Below, piece by piece: positions 25,649 to 33,510 of a DNA stretch of 64,000 nucleotides (within the stretch, counting starts at the first letter, position 1; each line of letters opens with the position of its first letter). The DNA comes from Sulfurovum sp. GTDB taxonomy: Bacteria; Campylobacterota; Campylobacteria; Campylobacterales; Sulfurovaceae. The notes beneath the pieces were generated by a model. The model searched no databases. It saw only the letters and a program-made list of their open reading frames with translations, and was not told the DNA's origin. The translations under genes were made by a program, and so were the position numbers. Location: the NCBI GenBank assembly GCA_027062365.1, contig JAMOTK010000073.1:1-64000 (forward strand), read 5' to 3'.

Positions 25649-26046
25649 TGCTATTGCAATACTTTTATAAATATATAAAAGCAATAATAAATACTAAACT
25701 TTTTCGCTATGCAATAATAGGAGGTATCTCTACACTTATACACTTTACTATATCCTCACTTTTTATTTACTTTTTACATACATCTATTTATTTATCAAAT
25801 ATTATTGCATTTTTTATTGCTTATATATTTTCATACTCTATGCAATCTACTTTTGTTTTTGGACATATTATAGCTATTAACAAAGCTTTTAAGTATTTTA
25901 TTGTTCAATTCTTTGCATTGATTATTTCTATGTTTATCTCTAATGTTTTTTATTACAATGACTATATTAAAACTATCATTATTATTATTATTATGCCATT
26001 TATTACCTTTTCTATACACAAATTTTGGACATTTCAGGAGTCATAA
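25648..26046 (+). CDS. gtrA: GtrA-family flippase-like membrane protein
   Basis: A 132-residue protein with four predicted membrane helices. It opens with F-R-Y-A-I-I-G-G-I-S-T-L-I-H-F, the GtrA signature, and ends in a K-F-W-T-F motif. GtrA proteins are thought to flip the undecaprenyl-phosphate-sugar made by GtrB across the inner membrane. Its start codon overlaps the gtrB stop by one base, and gtrC follows after 2 bases. Very AT-rich. Confidence 0.9.
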   Translation: MLLQYFYKYIKAIINTKLFRYAIIGGISTLIHFTISSLFIYFLHTSIYLSNIIAFFIAYIFSYSMQSTFVFGHIIAINKAFKYFIVQFFALIISMFISNVFYYNDYIKTIIIIIIMPFITFSIHKFWTFQES

Positions 26047-26048
26047 AT

Positions 26049-27905
26049 ATGCAAAAACAAGAAAATATTCAATTTATTTTTATCCTCTTTGCTATAAATA
26101 TACTTATTTATGGACAAAAGCTTTTTTTCTATGCCTTACCAGCTGATGATTTTATGAGATTTTATGGTGATACAAATACCAATATGCTTATTAGTTATTC
26201 TGCTCGATGGGGTCAAGCCTTACTTAATAAATATATTTTTGTGGAAGCACTACAGATATTACCTTATCTTCATGGTCTCATAGGTATCTTTTCATTTACA
26301 CTAATGGGATATTTGATTGCTAGGTATTTAAAGCTTTCCAATACATTTCATATCACAATATCAACATTACTCTTTGCAGTAAGCCCAATGTTTGCACATA
26401 ATTTATACTTTAGCACTAATATTACAACATGGATAACACTTCTTTTAGGAATGATAGGATTTTTAATGATTTCTTATTCAAAAATACTAATGAAAAGTAT
26501 TGGGTTTATATTCTTAATATTTTCTATTTCCAACTACCAAACTATCATACAAATGCTACTTCTTCTTTTGGTATTTTATATTAGTATTGCGTTAGTTAAA
26601 AGTCAAAATTTTAACAGTATCATTAAAGCTTTTGTTAAAAGTTTTTTTATAGGATTACTTATTTTATTTGCCTATATACTCTCACAATATATTAATGGAT
26701 TTTTTTTAGACTATTATGACTTACCTGAAAAACATAGGCTATCTACAGCAGATAGCCTACACTATATTTCCTTTTATTGGGAACAAATTAAACATAGCTA
26801 TGACTTAAAATACTTTATAAAATTTAACTATTTTCAACATATATTTGAGATATTCTATCTATCTATGGCTTTTTTGACCCTTCTCTCTGTGAGTTTATCC
26901 GTTCTATTACAAAAGTTTACATGGAAATTAAAAATTACAAAAATACTTCTTTTTTTGATACTTATGTTGCTTGTACCTATACTTTTAAATTTACCACTTA
27001 TATTAGGAGTTGAAATCCCTACAAGAGCTCATTTTAGTTTTGGTATAGCATTGTCTGGATTTTTTATCTTACAAACAATGACTTTAAATAAAAAATTACA
27101 AATATTCTCCAAATTATTATCATTTTTAATTATTATCGTAAGTATCTATTATATTACTATCTTTTTTGATGCGTGTACAAGACAAACAGAGGCAGATATT
27201 AGAAGGGCTAATACTATTGTTGAAAGAATTAGGTTAAGTGATATAGACAGTACTGAGCCTATTCACTTTCATATTGTAGGTCACAAGAAATTTAATGTAA
27301 AAGGTTGGAGTATGCAATGGCAACAACCTTTTAATCATAAGTGGGCAAAATACAAAATATTTGAATATTTCACTGATTTAAAGTTTACACAATTAAATGA
27401 AAAAGAGATACTTCAAGCCAAAGAATATATTTCAAATCATTATAAACATATTGAGGATTATCCATCTAAAAAATCTATGATAACTTATCAAAATAATGTA
27501 TTTTTATTTCTAGATTCGAGAGAAATAAATTCTATCATAAAGAAGAAAACCCTTCTCAAAAAAATGCCTAAAAAAGTAGATATTCGCAGTGATTATGATA
27601 TAATGGTTAGTGAAAATATACTCTTTTATCAAAAAAATAATTGTAGTGAAGAGGATAAAAATAGACAGTTTTTTTTACGAATTTATCCTAAAAATCCTAA
27701 TACTTATAGTAATGGAAAAAAAGTATATCCATTTCAAAATTGGGACTTTAAATTTTATCGTCATGGAATTAAAATTAATGGACAATGTCTCCTTGCTATT
27801 AGTCTTCCCAAATATGAAATATCTCGTATCCGAACTGGTCAACTTGACAAGTTAAAAAATATTACATGGGAAGTTAATTATCTAACAGGTGCATCAGATA
27901 AATGA
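26049..27905 (+). CDS. GtrC-type glucosyltransferase (GtrII-like family)
   Basis: A 618-residue membrane protein with about 10-11 helices and a C-terminal periplasmic domain of roughly 200 residues. The first loop holds an acidic pair (L-P-A-D-D-F-M-R-F) like the D-D motif of the GtrII family, whose members add the flipped sugar to O-antigen. The gene completes the gtrB-gtrA-gtrC order known from serotype conversion loci. The start at 26049 follows CAGGAG; an in-frame upstream start at 26025 lies inside gtrA. A perfect 10-base stem-loop sits in the coding region at 26735-26759. Its 3' end overlaps the convergent acyltransferase gene by 28 bases. The exact sugar is unknown. Confidence 0.8.
   Translation: MQKQENIQFIFILFAINILIYGQKLFFYALPADDFMRFYGDTNTNMLISYSARWGQALLNKYIFVEALQILPYLHGLIGIFSFTLMGYLIARYLKLSNTFHITISTLLFAVSPMFAHNLYFSTNITTWITLLLGMIGFLMISYSKILMKSIGFIFLIFSISNYQTIIQMLLLLLVFYISIALVKSQNFNSIIKAFVKSFFIGLLILFAYILSQYINGFFLDYYDLPEKHRLSTADSLHYISFYWEQIKHSYDLKYFIKFNYFQHIFEIFYLSMAFLTLLSVSLSVLLQKFTWKLKITKILLFLILMLLVPILLNLPLILGVEIPTRAHFSFGIALSGFFILQTMTLNKKLQIFSKLLSFLIIIVSIYYITIFFDACTRQTEADIRRANTIVERIRLSDIDSTEPIHFHIVGHKKFNVKGWSMQWQQPFNHKWAKYKIFEYFTDLKFTQLNEKEILQAKEYISNHYKHIEDYPSKKSMITYQNNVFLFLDSREINSIIKKKTLLKKMPKKVDIRSDYDIMVSENILFYQKNNCSEEDKNRQFFLRIYPKNPNTYSNGKKVYPFQNWDFKFYRHGIKINGQCLLAISLPKYEISRIRTGQLDKLKNITWEVNYLTGASDK
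26735..26759. repeat. Perfect 10-base inverted repeat inside gtrC
   Basis: TAGGCTATCT and AGATAGCCTA arms flank ACAGC, inside the coding sequence for R-L-S-T-A-D-S-L. It is markedly more GC-rich than the DNA around it. Possible roles include an RNA structure that reduces readthrough; no T-run follows, so it is not a standard terminator. Confidence 0.5.
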
Positions 27906-29848
27906 TTAAAAACATTTAGCATACTATCATTGTTTTCTATCATTTTTAATCCTATAATTGCTGAGCCTTTTAGGCTAAGATGGTGTGCATTATAATATAC
28001 TGGTTCATCACCAATATAAGGTGAACACCCTTTAGTACTACAGAGTTGTTGTTGTATTGAAAAGTATTCAACATTAGTATATTTTTTTGCTATATTATAA
28101 AGAAATTCATTTGAGATATTATCTTGTAATTTATGATTAAAATGCGTCGCACAATCAATATTTTTAATGCGTATTCTTCTCATAGCACATTTAAAATTAT
28201 AATTTTTAAATATAGGTACTTGTGCAAGTAATATAATATGTTTTACATTCTTAGCCAAATATTTAATACTCTTTTCTAATCCCTTTTGAAATCCTTTTTG
28301 TTTATAATATTCAGACCATATTCCCCCAACTATGACAGTATCATATTTTTTTGCCTCTTCAAAAACAGAAGCACAGTAAACAGAACATCCTACTTTATGT
28401 ACAGGTCCTACCCAGTCAAAAGTGTTATTTTTAACTATAGGACAAGCACTTATAGTTGTGTTTTGTAAACTAAATCCATACTTATCTGCAAAGACTCTTA
28501 GCATCCCAAGATAATGTCCAGCATTGGAGTCTCCTATTAAAAAAGCTTGAGTATGTTTGGTACCTTCAGGATAGGCACAACGCTCCTCATTATAAATGGA
28601 TTCTGCTACAAATCTTCTATATTGACAATTATGCTCATAACGGTCTGCAGATTGTATATCAGACTTAAATTTAGTAAATTCTTCCCAAGGAAAGACCCAT
28701 TGACTCTTACTCTCTATGGCTTTAATGGTGAATATCGACATTCCTGAAATTAAAATAGCAGGAAGAATAAAATACAAAATAGCTACCTTTTTGCTACTCA
28801 TATTATTTTTTCGTAAAGGTGTTTCTATAAAAAAATAACTTATTGTAGCCATGATAAATGTAAATATAATGACAGCTATGGCAATACTAATATCTATTTC
28901 TACAAATGCATAGCGTAAATATGCAAGAATTGGCCAATGCCAAAGATACGCAGAGTATGAGATAAGTCCAATAGCTACAAATATCTTTATAGAGAGTATT
29001 CGACCTATAAAAGTTTGATACATAGTACCAGATAAAATTAAAAGTGATGCTCCAATAATGACAGGGACTGCTCCTAGTCCAGGAACAGAATCAGATTCAG
29101 ATACAAATATAAAACTAAGTACAATGAGAACGAGTCCAATGACTGCCATAATTTCATTTATAAAACCTTTTACCCTAAATCCAGAGTGTACCAAAAGGGC
29201 TATAATCGCTCCAGCCAAAAGCTCCCAAGTACGCGTAGGAAGCATATAGTAAGCAAAAGAATGATTTGAATCAATAATTAAATGAGCCCATACTAAAGAA
29301 CCTATAAATAAAATACTTGGAAATAGTATACGATTTCTTAGAGTATGAACATATTTTAAAAGAATAAGTACTACAAAGGGCCAAAGAATATAAAACTGTT
29401 CTTCTACACCGAGTGACCATAAATGCAATAAAGGGAGTTCATTACTTCCTAAAGAAAAATATCCTGTGTCAACTGATGAAAAGAAATAGATATTAGCTGT
29501 TGAAAAAAATGCCCATATCATAGACTTAGATAATGCCAAAAGATCCGTTGGTATTAAAAAGAACAGTCCCACAAGAAATGTAGGGATGAGTACAAATAGC
29601 AAAGCAGGAATAATACGTTTGATACGACGCTTATAAAAATTACTAATATTAATTTTATGTGTTTCATCCACTTCTTTTGTCAAAATAAGAGTAATTAAGT
29701 ATCCCGAAATTACAAAGAAGATATCAACACCAAGAAATCCTCCAGGCATCCACTGTGCATTAATATGAAAGAGTATAACACTCAGTACAGCAATAGCACG
29801 AAGACCATCGATGTCAGAACGATATTTGAGAGTTGGATGTAGTTGCAT
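27878..29848 (-). CDS. Acyltransferase-3 / SGNH polysaccharide O-acetyltransferase (OafA type), second copy
   Basis: About 656 residues with the acyltransferase-3 membrane part (R-S-D-I-D-G-L-R-A-I-A-V-L-S-V-I-L-F-H, G-V-D-I-F-F-V-I-S-G-Y) and a periplasmic SGNH domain (G-D-S-N-A-G-H-Y block, N-A-H-H-L-S-L-K-G-S block). Block I has Asn where the first copy has His (G-D-S-H), but the catalytic Ser and the late D/N-x-H-H region remain. It should acylate a surface glycan. The start at 29848 has TAGG before it; an upstream ATG at 29866 has no ribosome site. Its stop lies inside gtrC, an antisense overlap of 28 bases. Confidence 0.9.
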   Translation of the reverse strand: MQLHPTLKYRSDIDGLRAIAVLSVILFHINAQWMPGGFLGVDIFFVISGYLITLILTKEVDETHKINISNFYKRRIKRIIPALLFVLIPTFLVGLFFLIPTDLLALSKSMIWAFFSTANIYFFSSVDTGYFSLGSNELPLLHLWSLGVEEQFYILWPFVVLILLKYVHTLRNRILFPSILFIGSLVWAHLIIDSNHSFAYYMLPTRTWELLAGAIIALLVHSGFRVKGFINEIMAVIGLVLIVLSFIFVSESDSVPGLGAVPVIIGASLLILSGTMYQTFIGRILSIKIFVAIGLISYSAYLWHWPILAYLRYAFVEIDISIAIAVIIFTFIMATISYFFIETPLRKNNMSSKKVAILYFILPAILISGMSIFTIKAIESKSQWVFPWEEFTKFKSDIQSADRYEHNCQYRRFVAESIYNEERCAYPEGTKHTQAFLIGDSNAGHYLGMLRVFADKYGFSLQNTTISACPIVKNNTFDWVGPVHKVGCSVYCASVFEEAKKYDTVIVGGIWSEYYKQKGFQKGLEKSIKYLAKNVKHIILLAQVPIFKNYNFKCAMRRIRIKNIDCATHFNHKLQDNISNEFLYNIAKKYTNVEYFSIQQQLCSTKGCSPYIGDEPVYYNAHHLSLKGSAIIGLKMIENNDSMLNVFNHLSDAPVR

Positions 29849-30006
29849 ATTTTTCAACCTAGGCATAAATTCAATAGATGATTATATCACTCTATCCTAA
29901 AAGACAGTAGTTTTAGCTTTGTTTTAAAGACTGCTTTTATTTGGTTTATCATATCTTACCTCTTATAATAAGTCACATATGATAAATATACTAACATAAG
30001 CTTCGC

Positions 30007-30012
30007 TATAAT
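30007..30012 (+). promoter_or_regulatory. -10 element for bioF
   Basis: TATAAT preceded by TTCGC, 31 bases before the bioF ATG; the extended form resembles those at 17660 and 49702. Confidence 0.5.
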
Positions 30013-30042
30013 AAGCTAAGAGATATTTAAAGGTAGAAAATA

Positions 30043-31140
30043 ATGTATGAAAATGAACTAAAAGCACTCAAAAAAGCAGGGCGATTTAGAGAGAGAAAGG
30101 TTTTTGATGTCACTTTGGATGATTTGGCTTCTAATGATTATTTGGGATTGTCTCGTAATAAAAAGCAATTTAAAAAAGCTGTAAAATTGATGGATGAATA
30201 TACGATTAAGAGTCCTAAGGCTTCTATGTTGGTCAATGGTTATCATCCTATCCATCGTATCTTTGAGCGTGAAATGGCAACAGAACATGGTTTTGAAGAG
30301 GGGCTTGTGGTGGGGTCTGGATTTTTGGCTAATATGGCTTTGATTGAGGCTTTGGTTCGTAAAGGGGATATGCTTTTTATGGATGAATCGTACCACGCTT
30401 CGGGTGTGATGGCTTCACAGCTTTTGGGCGATAGGGTGGTGACTTTTAGGCACAATGATGTAGAAGATTTGAGAGAAAAACTAGAAGCCTATCCTGCTAA
30501 ACGACAGATTATCGCTGTGGAGGGTGTCTATTCTATGGGTGGTGATTTGTGTAAGAAAGAGATATTTACCTTAGCCGATGAAGTAGAAGCCTTGATGATA
30601 GTAGATGAAGCCCATTCAGCAGGGGTCTTGGGCTTAAATCTTTTGGGTATTTTTGAGTACTATGGTATCACTATCAATGAGCGTCATATCAAGATGGGAA
30701 CTTTGGGCAAAGCCTATGGCTCTTATGGGGCATATATTTTGGCTTCAGAGCATATCATTACCTTTTTGGTCAATCGTGCAAAGCCTATCATCTATTCTAC
30801 AGCTCCTTCGGTGTTTGATACGGCATTGGCGTATGTCAATATGAAGCATATTAGTAAACATGCCACCGAGTATAGTCAAAAGATTTTGGAAAGACAAATG
30901 CTCGTACGCCAAGAATTAGGTGTAGAGTGTTATAGTCTTATTGTGCCAATGGAGATGCCAAACAATGAACATACTCAACTGGTACAAGAAGGACTCATGG
31001 AACAAGGCTACTTAGTCGGTGCGATACGACAGCCTACGGTAAGCACCCCTATCATGCGTGTGATATTAAATGTAGAGATACCCCTAAGCAAAATACGCCA
31101 TGTTTTAGCACTTATCAAGCATAATGCATCAGAATATTAG
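30043..31140 (+). CDS. bioF: 8-amino-7-oxononanoate synthase-like aminotransferase
   Basis: A PLP-dependent alpha-oxoamine synthase of 365 residues. The N-terminal N-D-Y-L-G-L-S, the G-S-G-F-L-A-N segment, D-E-A-H-S-A-G-V-L-G with the PLP-contacting Asp/His, and T-L-G-K-A-Y-G-S-Y-G-A with the Schiff-base Lys are all present. BioF condenses pimeloyl thioester and alanine in biotin synthesis. Related enzymes (KBL, SPT, ALAS) share the fold; the short length and Campylobacterota context favour BioF. No other biotin gene is beside it. It is a single-gene unit after the polysaccharide island. Confidence 0.87.
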   Translation: MYENELKALKKAGRFRERKVFDVTLDDLASNDYLGLSRNKKQFKKAVKLMDEYTIKSPKASMLVNGYHPIHRIFEREMATEHGFEEGLVVGSGFLANMALIEALVRKGDMLFMDESYHASGVMASQLLGDRVVTFRHNDVEDLREKLEAYPAKRQIIAVEGVYSMGGDLCKKEIFTLADEVEALMIVDEAHSAGVLGLNLLGIFEYYGITINERHIKMGTLGKAYGSYGAYILASEHIITFLVNRAKPIIYSTAPSVFDTALAYVNMKHISKHATEYSQKILERQMLVRQELGVECYSLIVPMEMPNNEHTQLVQEGLMEQGYLVGAIRQPTVSTPIMRVILNVEIPLSKIRHVLALIKHNASEY

Positions 31141-31269
31141 TTTAAAAAAGGTAGTCATAAATGAAAATTTAAATATAATTTTATGGGTACACTGTAATAA
31201 GACTAGACAAATACTTAAAATCTTGAATTATTTATAGTTATATTAAGATATATAATTAAAAAAATCAGA

Positions 31270-31275
31270 TATAAT
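31270..31275 (+). promoter_or_regulatory. -10 element for the DUF4136-like / lipoprotein / repeat-protein cassette
   Basis: TATAAT 34 bases before the first gene of the three-gene cassette, within strongly AT-rich DNA. Confidence 0.45.
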
Positions 31276-31308
31276 AATCTATATTTATACTAAAAAAGGA
31301 AAAAAGTA

Positions 31309-31797
31309 ATGAAAAAAACAATAAGTTTAATAGTATTCTTTTTGCTCTTAGGAGTCAGCGTGAATGCCGTAGAGATAAAAGATATCCAAATAAAAAATGT
31401 TAAAAATAATAAAATAAATTTAGAGGGCTATAAAACCTATAAAATATTAGAAGAAAGTGGTATTTTACATGATGTAAATAGCTCTAAAACATCTAAGAAA
31501 ATAAACTTAGATATAGAAATAAGAAAAATTATTCATGAAGAATTAGCAAAGAAAGGTAAAGTTTTAGTTAGGTCTAATCCTGATTTTTTAGTTGCTTATT
31601 CTGCTGGTTCAGAAAAATCTACAATAAAAAACAACACCTCTACTCCTGAATCTGCAATGGCACTTGTGTTGATTGATTCCAAAACAGGTGTTGTCCTGCA
31701 CAAATCAACGGCTGAGGCTGAGGCAAAAGGTTTACCTATTGACTTACTAAAACAAAGAATAAAATATGCAATTAAGCAGATGATAAATAGTTTATAA
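31309..31797 (+). CDS. Secreted DUF4136-like protein
   Basis: A 162-residue protein with a clear signal peptide (residues 1-20, cleavage near V-N-A). The mature part has the layout of DUF4136 envelope proteins: an early L-E-G-Y-K-T-Y-K segment, an I-R-K-I-I-H-E-E-L-A-K-K-G helix, a P-D-F-L-V-A-Y-S strand and A-L-V-L-I-D-S-K-T-G-V-V-L-H-K-S. It lacks a lipobox. The family role is unknown, with members in the periplasm or outer membrane. It leads a three-gene cassette with a small lipoprotein and a peptidoglycan-binding repeat protein. The start follows AAAAGGA. Confidence 0.65.
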   Translation: MKKTISLIVFFLLLGVSVNAVEIKDIQIKNVKNNKINLEGYKTYKILEESGILHDVNSSKTSKKINLDIEIRKIIHEELAKKGKVLVRSNPDFLVAYSAGSEKSTIKNNTSTPESAMALVLIDSKTGVVLHKSTAEAEAKGLPIDLLKQRIKYAIKQMINSL

Positions 31798-31820
31798 TCA
31801 TTTATTGAAAGGAAAATATA

Positions 31821-31988
31821 ATGCAAAAGTATAAAATAAAATACATTGTCTTAGCACTGTTAATGCTTACATCCATACTACTAACAGGTTGTATCCCCAC
31901 AAATGAGCATGTAGGTAAACCACCTGCACATAATTATAATAACTCATATTACGATCGTGGATATTATGATAATAGATATTATAGATAA
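31821..31988 (+). CDS. Small Tyr/Asn-rich lipoprotein (55 aa)
   Basis: The ATG at 31821 follows GAAAGGA and the frame ends at TAA 31986-31988. Residues 1-23 form a lipoprotein signal ending in the lipobox L-L-T-G-C. The mature peptide is only about 32 residues, ending in a Tyr/Asn/Arg-rich tail (Y-Y-D-R-G-Y-Y-D-N-R-Y-Y-R). No family is recognised. It lies 23 bases after the DUF4136-like gene and 19 bases before the repeat-protein gene, so the three are probably one operon and act in the envelope. Confidence 0.7.
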   Translation: MQKYKIKYIVLALLMLTSILLTGCIPTNEHVGKPPAHNYNNSYYDRGYYDNRYYR

Positions 31989-32007
31989 AATTTAAAGGAG
32001 TTATATC

Positions 32008-33276
32008 GTGTTGAAAAAAATATTTATTATTCCATTTACCGTGTGTTTTATAAATAGTATATCTGTTCAGGCATCTATTTTAGATCAAGTTGTTTATAGT
32101 GTTGTGGGTCAAGTAGGAAATGCTCTTGGTTCACGCTTAGGAGATGAAATATATTATGGTAGTTCTAAAAAAACCCATAAAAGAAAATCTCGAAAAAAAA
32201 GAAAAAGAAAAAAGAAAACTCCAATACCTGTTAGTGTTTCTCTTTCCCCTGAAATGAAAATACAAAAAAGTTTAGCAAGTTTAGGATTTTATCGTGGAAA
32301 GATTGATGGATTAATTAACTCATATGAAACAAGGTCTGCTATTAAAGCAATGAATATCGCTTATAATATTAGTAATACATCATCATTAAACCCATCAATA
32401 AAAGATTCTCTTCTTTATTTACATACTCTTTTTATTTTTGATACTTGTCTTGTATCGCAAAAATCTGATAAAAAATCAAAAGGTAAAAAAATACAAACAT
32501 CATTAAAGATTCATGGTTTTTATTTCACAGAAATAGATGGGTTGATAGGAAAAGGAACTCGCCGTTGTATCTCAGATTATAAAAAGGCAAAAGGGTTTCA
32601 GAACCATACTACATTAGACTTTGAAGAAGAGTATCTGCTTATTAGTACAGCTACAGAATTAAATAATAAAAATATTGAGGAAGCAATTAATCTTTTGAAA
32701 ATTAAACATTTGGGGCAGAATAATCAGATGAATCAAAATCAGATGCAAAATTCACAATATAATCGTCAGATGAACCAAAATCAAGGTCAGATGAATCAGA
32801 ATCAGATGCAAAACCAACAATATAATCGTCAGATGAATCAGAATCAGATGCAAAACCCACAATATAATCGTCAGACGAATCAAAATCAAGGTCAAATGAA
32901 TCAAAATCAGATGCAAAACCCACAATATAATCGTCAGACGAACCAAAGCCAAGGTCAAGTGAATCAAAATCAGATGCAACCCCCACAATATAATCGTCAG
33001 ACGAATCAAAATCAAGGTCAAGTGAATCAAAATCAGATGCAACCCCCACAATATAATCGTCAGATGAACCAAAGCCAAGGTCAAGTGAATCAAAATCAGA
33101 TACAAAAACCACAATATAATCGTCAAATAAGTCAAAATCAAGTGATACAAAATCAAAATCAGGTAAATACAACACCTGTGCAAAATTCACAAAGTGATGA
33201 ACAAGTAATTGCTTCAGATAAGAAAATAGAAAAATCTATTACAGATACTGAAACCATACAAGAAACTGTAAAATAA
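32008..33276 (+). CDS. Secreted peptidoglycan-binding-domain protein with Asn/Gln-rich repeat region
   Basis: A 422-residue protein: signal peptide (about 1-23), a very basic stretch (K-R-K-S-R-K-K-R-K-R-K-K-K, about 58-70), two PG_binding_1-like units (each with a G-F-Y...I-D-G-L-I pattern, near 90-130 and 165-200), then a region of seven repeats rich in Asn and Gln (about 240-372), then an acidic tail. The repeats are heptad-like blocks ending Q-Y-N-R. The start is GTG 32008 after AAAGGAG; TTG at 32011 is also possible. PG-binding units suggest an attachment to the cell wall; the repeat region resembles aggregation-prone (prion-like) low-complexity sequence. Function unknown. Confidence 0.7.
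   Translation: MLKKIFIIPFTVCFINSISVQASILDQVVYSVVGQVGNALGSRLGDEIYYGSSKKTHKRKSRKKRKRKKKTPIPVSVSLSPEMKIQKSLASLGFYRGKIDGLINSYETRSAIKAMNIAYNISNTSSLNPSIKDSLLYLHTLFIFDTCLVSQKSDKKSKGKKIQTSLKIHGFYFTEIDGLIGKGTRRCISDYKKAKGFQNHTTLDFEEEYLLISTATELNNKNIEEAINLLKIKHLGQNNQMNQNQMQNSQYNRQMNQNQGQMNQNQMQNQQYNRQMNQNQMQNPQYNRQTNQNQGQMNQNQMQNPQYNRQTNQSQGQVNQNQMQPPQYNRQTNQNQGQVNQNQMQPPQYNRQMNQSQGQVNQNQIQKPQYNRQISQNQVIQNQNQVNTTPVQNSQSDEQVIASDKKIEKSITDTETIQETVK
32725..33123 (+). repeat. Modular 21-base tandem repeats coding for Asn/Gln-rich heptads
   Basis: Seven units end in the codons for Q-Y-N-R. Their lengths are 42, 63, 42, 63, 63, 63 and 63 bases, each a multiple of 21 bases (7 codons). Short units lack the middle heptad (Q-M-N-Q-N-Q-G). 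The regular insertion or loss of whole heptads points to replication slippage or recombination, all in frame. Confidence 0.9.
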
Positions 33277-33308
33277 ACGATGTAATCCCATTCCTTATCC
33301 ATTAATCA

Positions 33309-33337
33309 CTTAGTATATTTATTAAAAATATACTAAG
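33309..33337. terminator. AT-rich 12-base-pair stem-loop after the repeat-protein gene
   Basis: Perfect 12-base arms CTTAGTATATTT and AAATATACTAAG around ATTAA, 30 bases after the stop at 33276. No T-run follows; it may end or stabilise the upstream transcript. Confidence 0.4.
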
Positions 33338-33403
33338 TTGAGGATAAACTTCAAAGTAATCTCTAATACTAAAGATATGTCACATATTTTATACTTGAAA
33401 GAG

Positions 33404-33423
33404 TATAATTTAGTGTATATAAT
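33404..33423 (+). promoter_or_regulatory. Two overlapping -10 candidates for the porin gene
   Basis: TATAAT occurs at 33404-33409 and again at 33418-33423; the second overlaps the Fur-like site that follows. Confidence 0.4.
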
Positions 33424-33438
33424 GATATTGATAATGAC
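33421..33438. promoter_or_regulatory. Fur-box-like hexamer array
   Basis: Three consecutive hexamers AATGAT-ATTGAT-AATGAC fit the repeated NAT(A/T)AT-type units bound by the iron repressor Fur. The array covers a -10 candidate of the porin gene, so iron control is plausible but not shown. Confidence 0.4.
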
Positions 33439-33510
33439 TACCAAATTAATAATCATTTAAGAATATATTGGTAATAATACGCGTATTGATTTTATGTTAC
33501 AAGGATAGAA

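Noticed and set aside
32725-33123. CRISPR-like array
   Set aside because: Regularly spaced repeats are present, but they are contiguous coding heptads with no unique spacers, and there are no cas genes in the window.
32702-33190. Two long open frames on the minus strand across the Asn/Gln repeat region
   Set aside because: They arise from the 21-base periodic repeat, which has no stops in other frames. No ribosome site, odd Asp/Ser- or Leu/Ile-only composition, and a clear gene on the plus strand.
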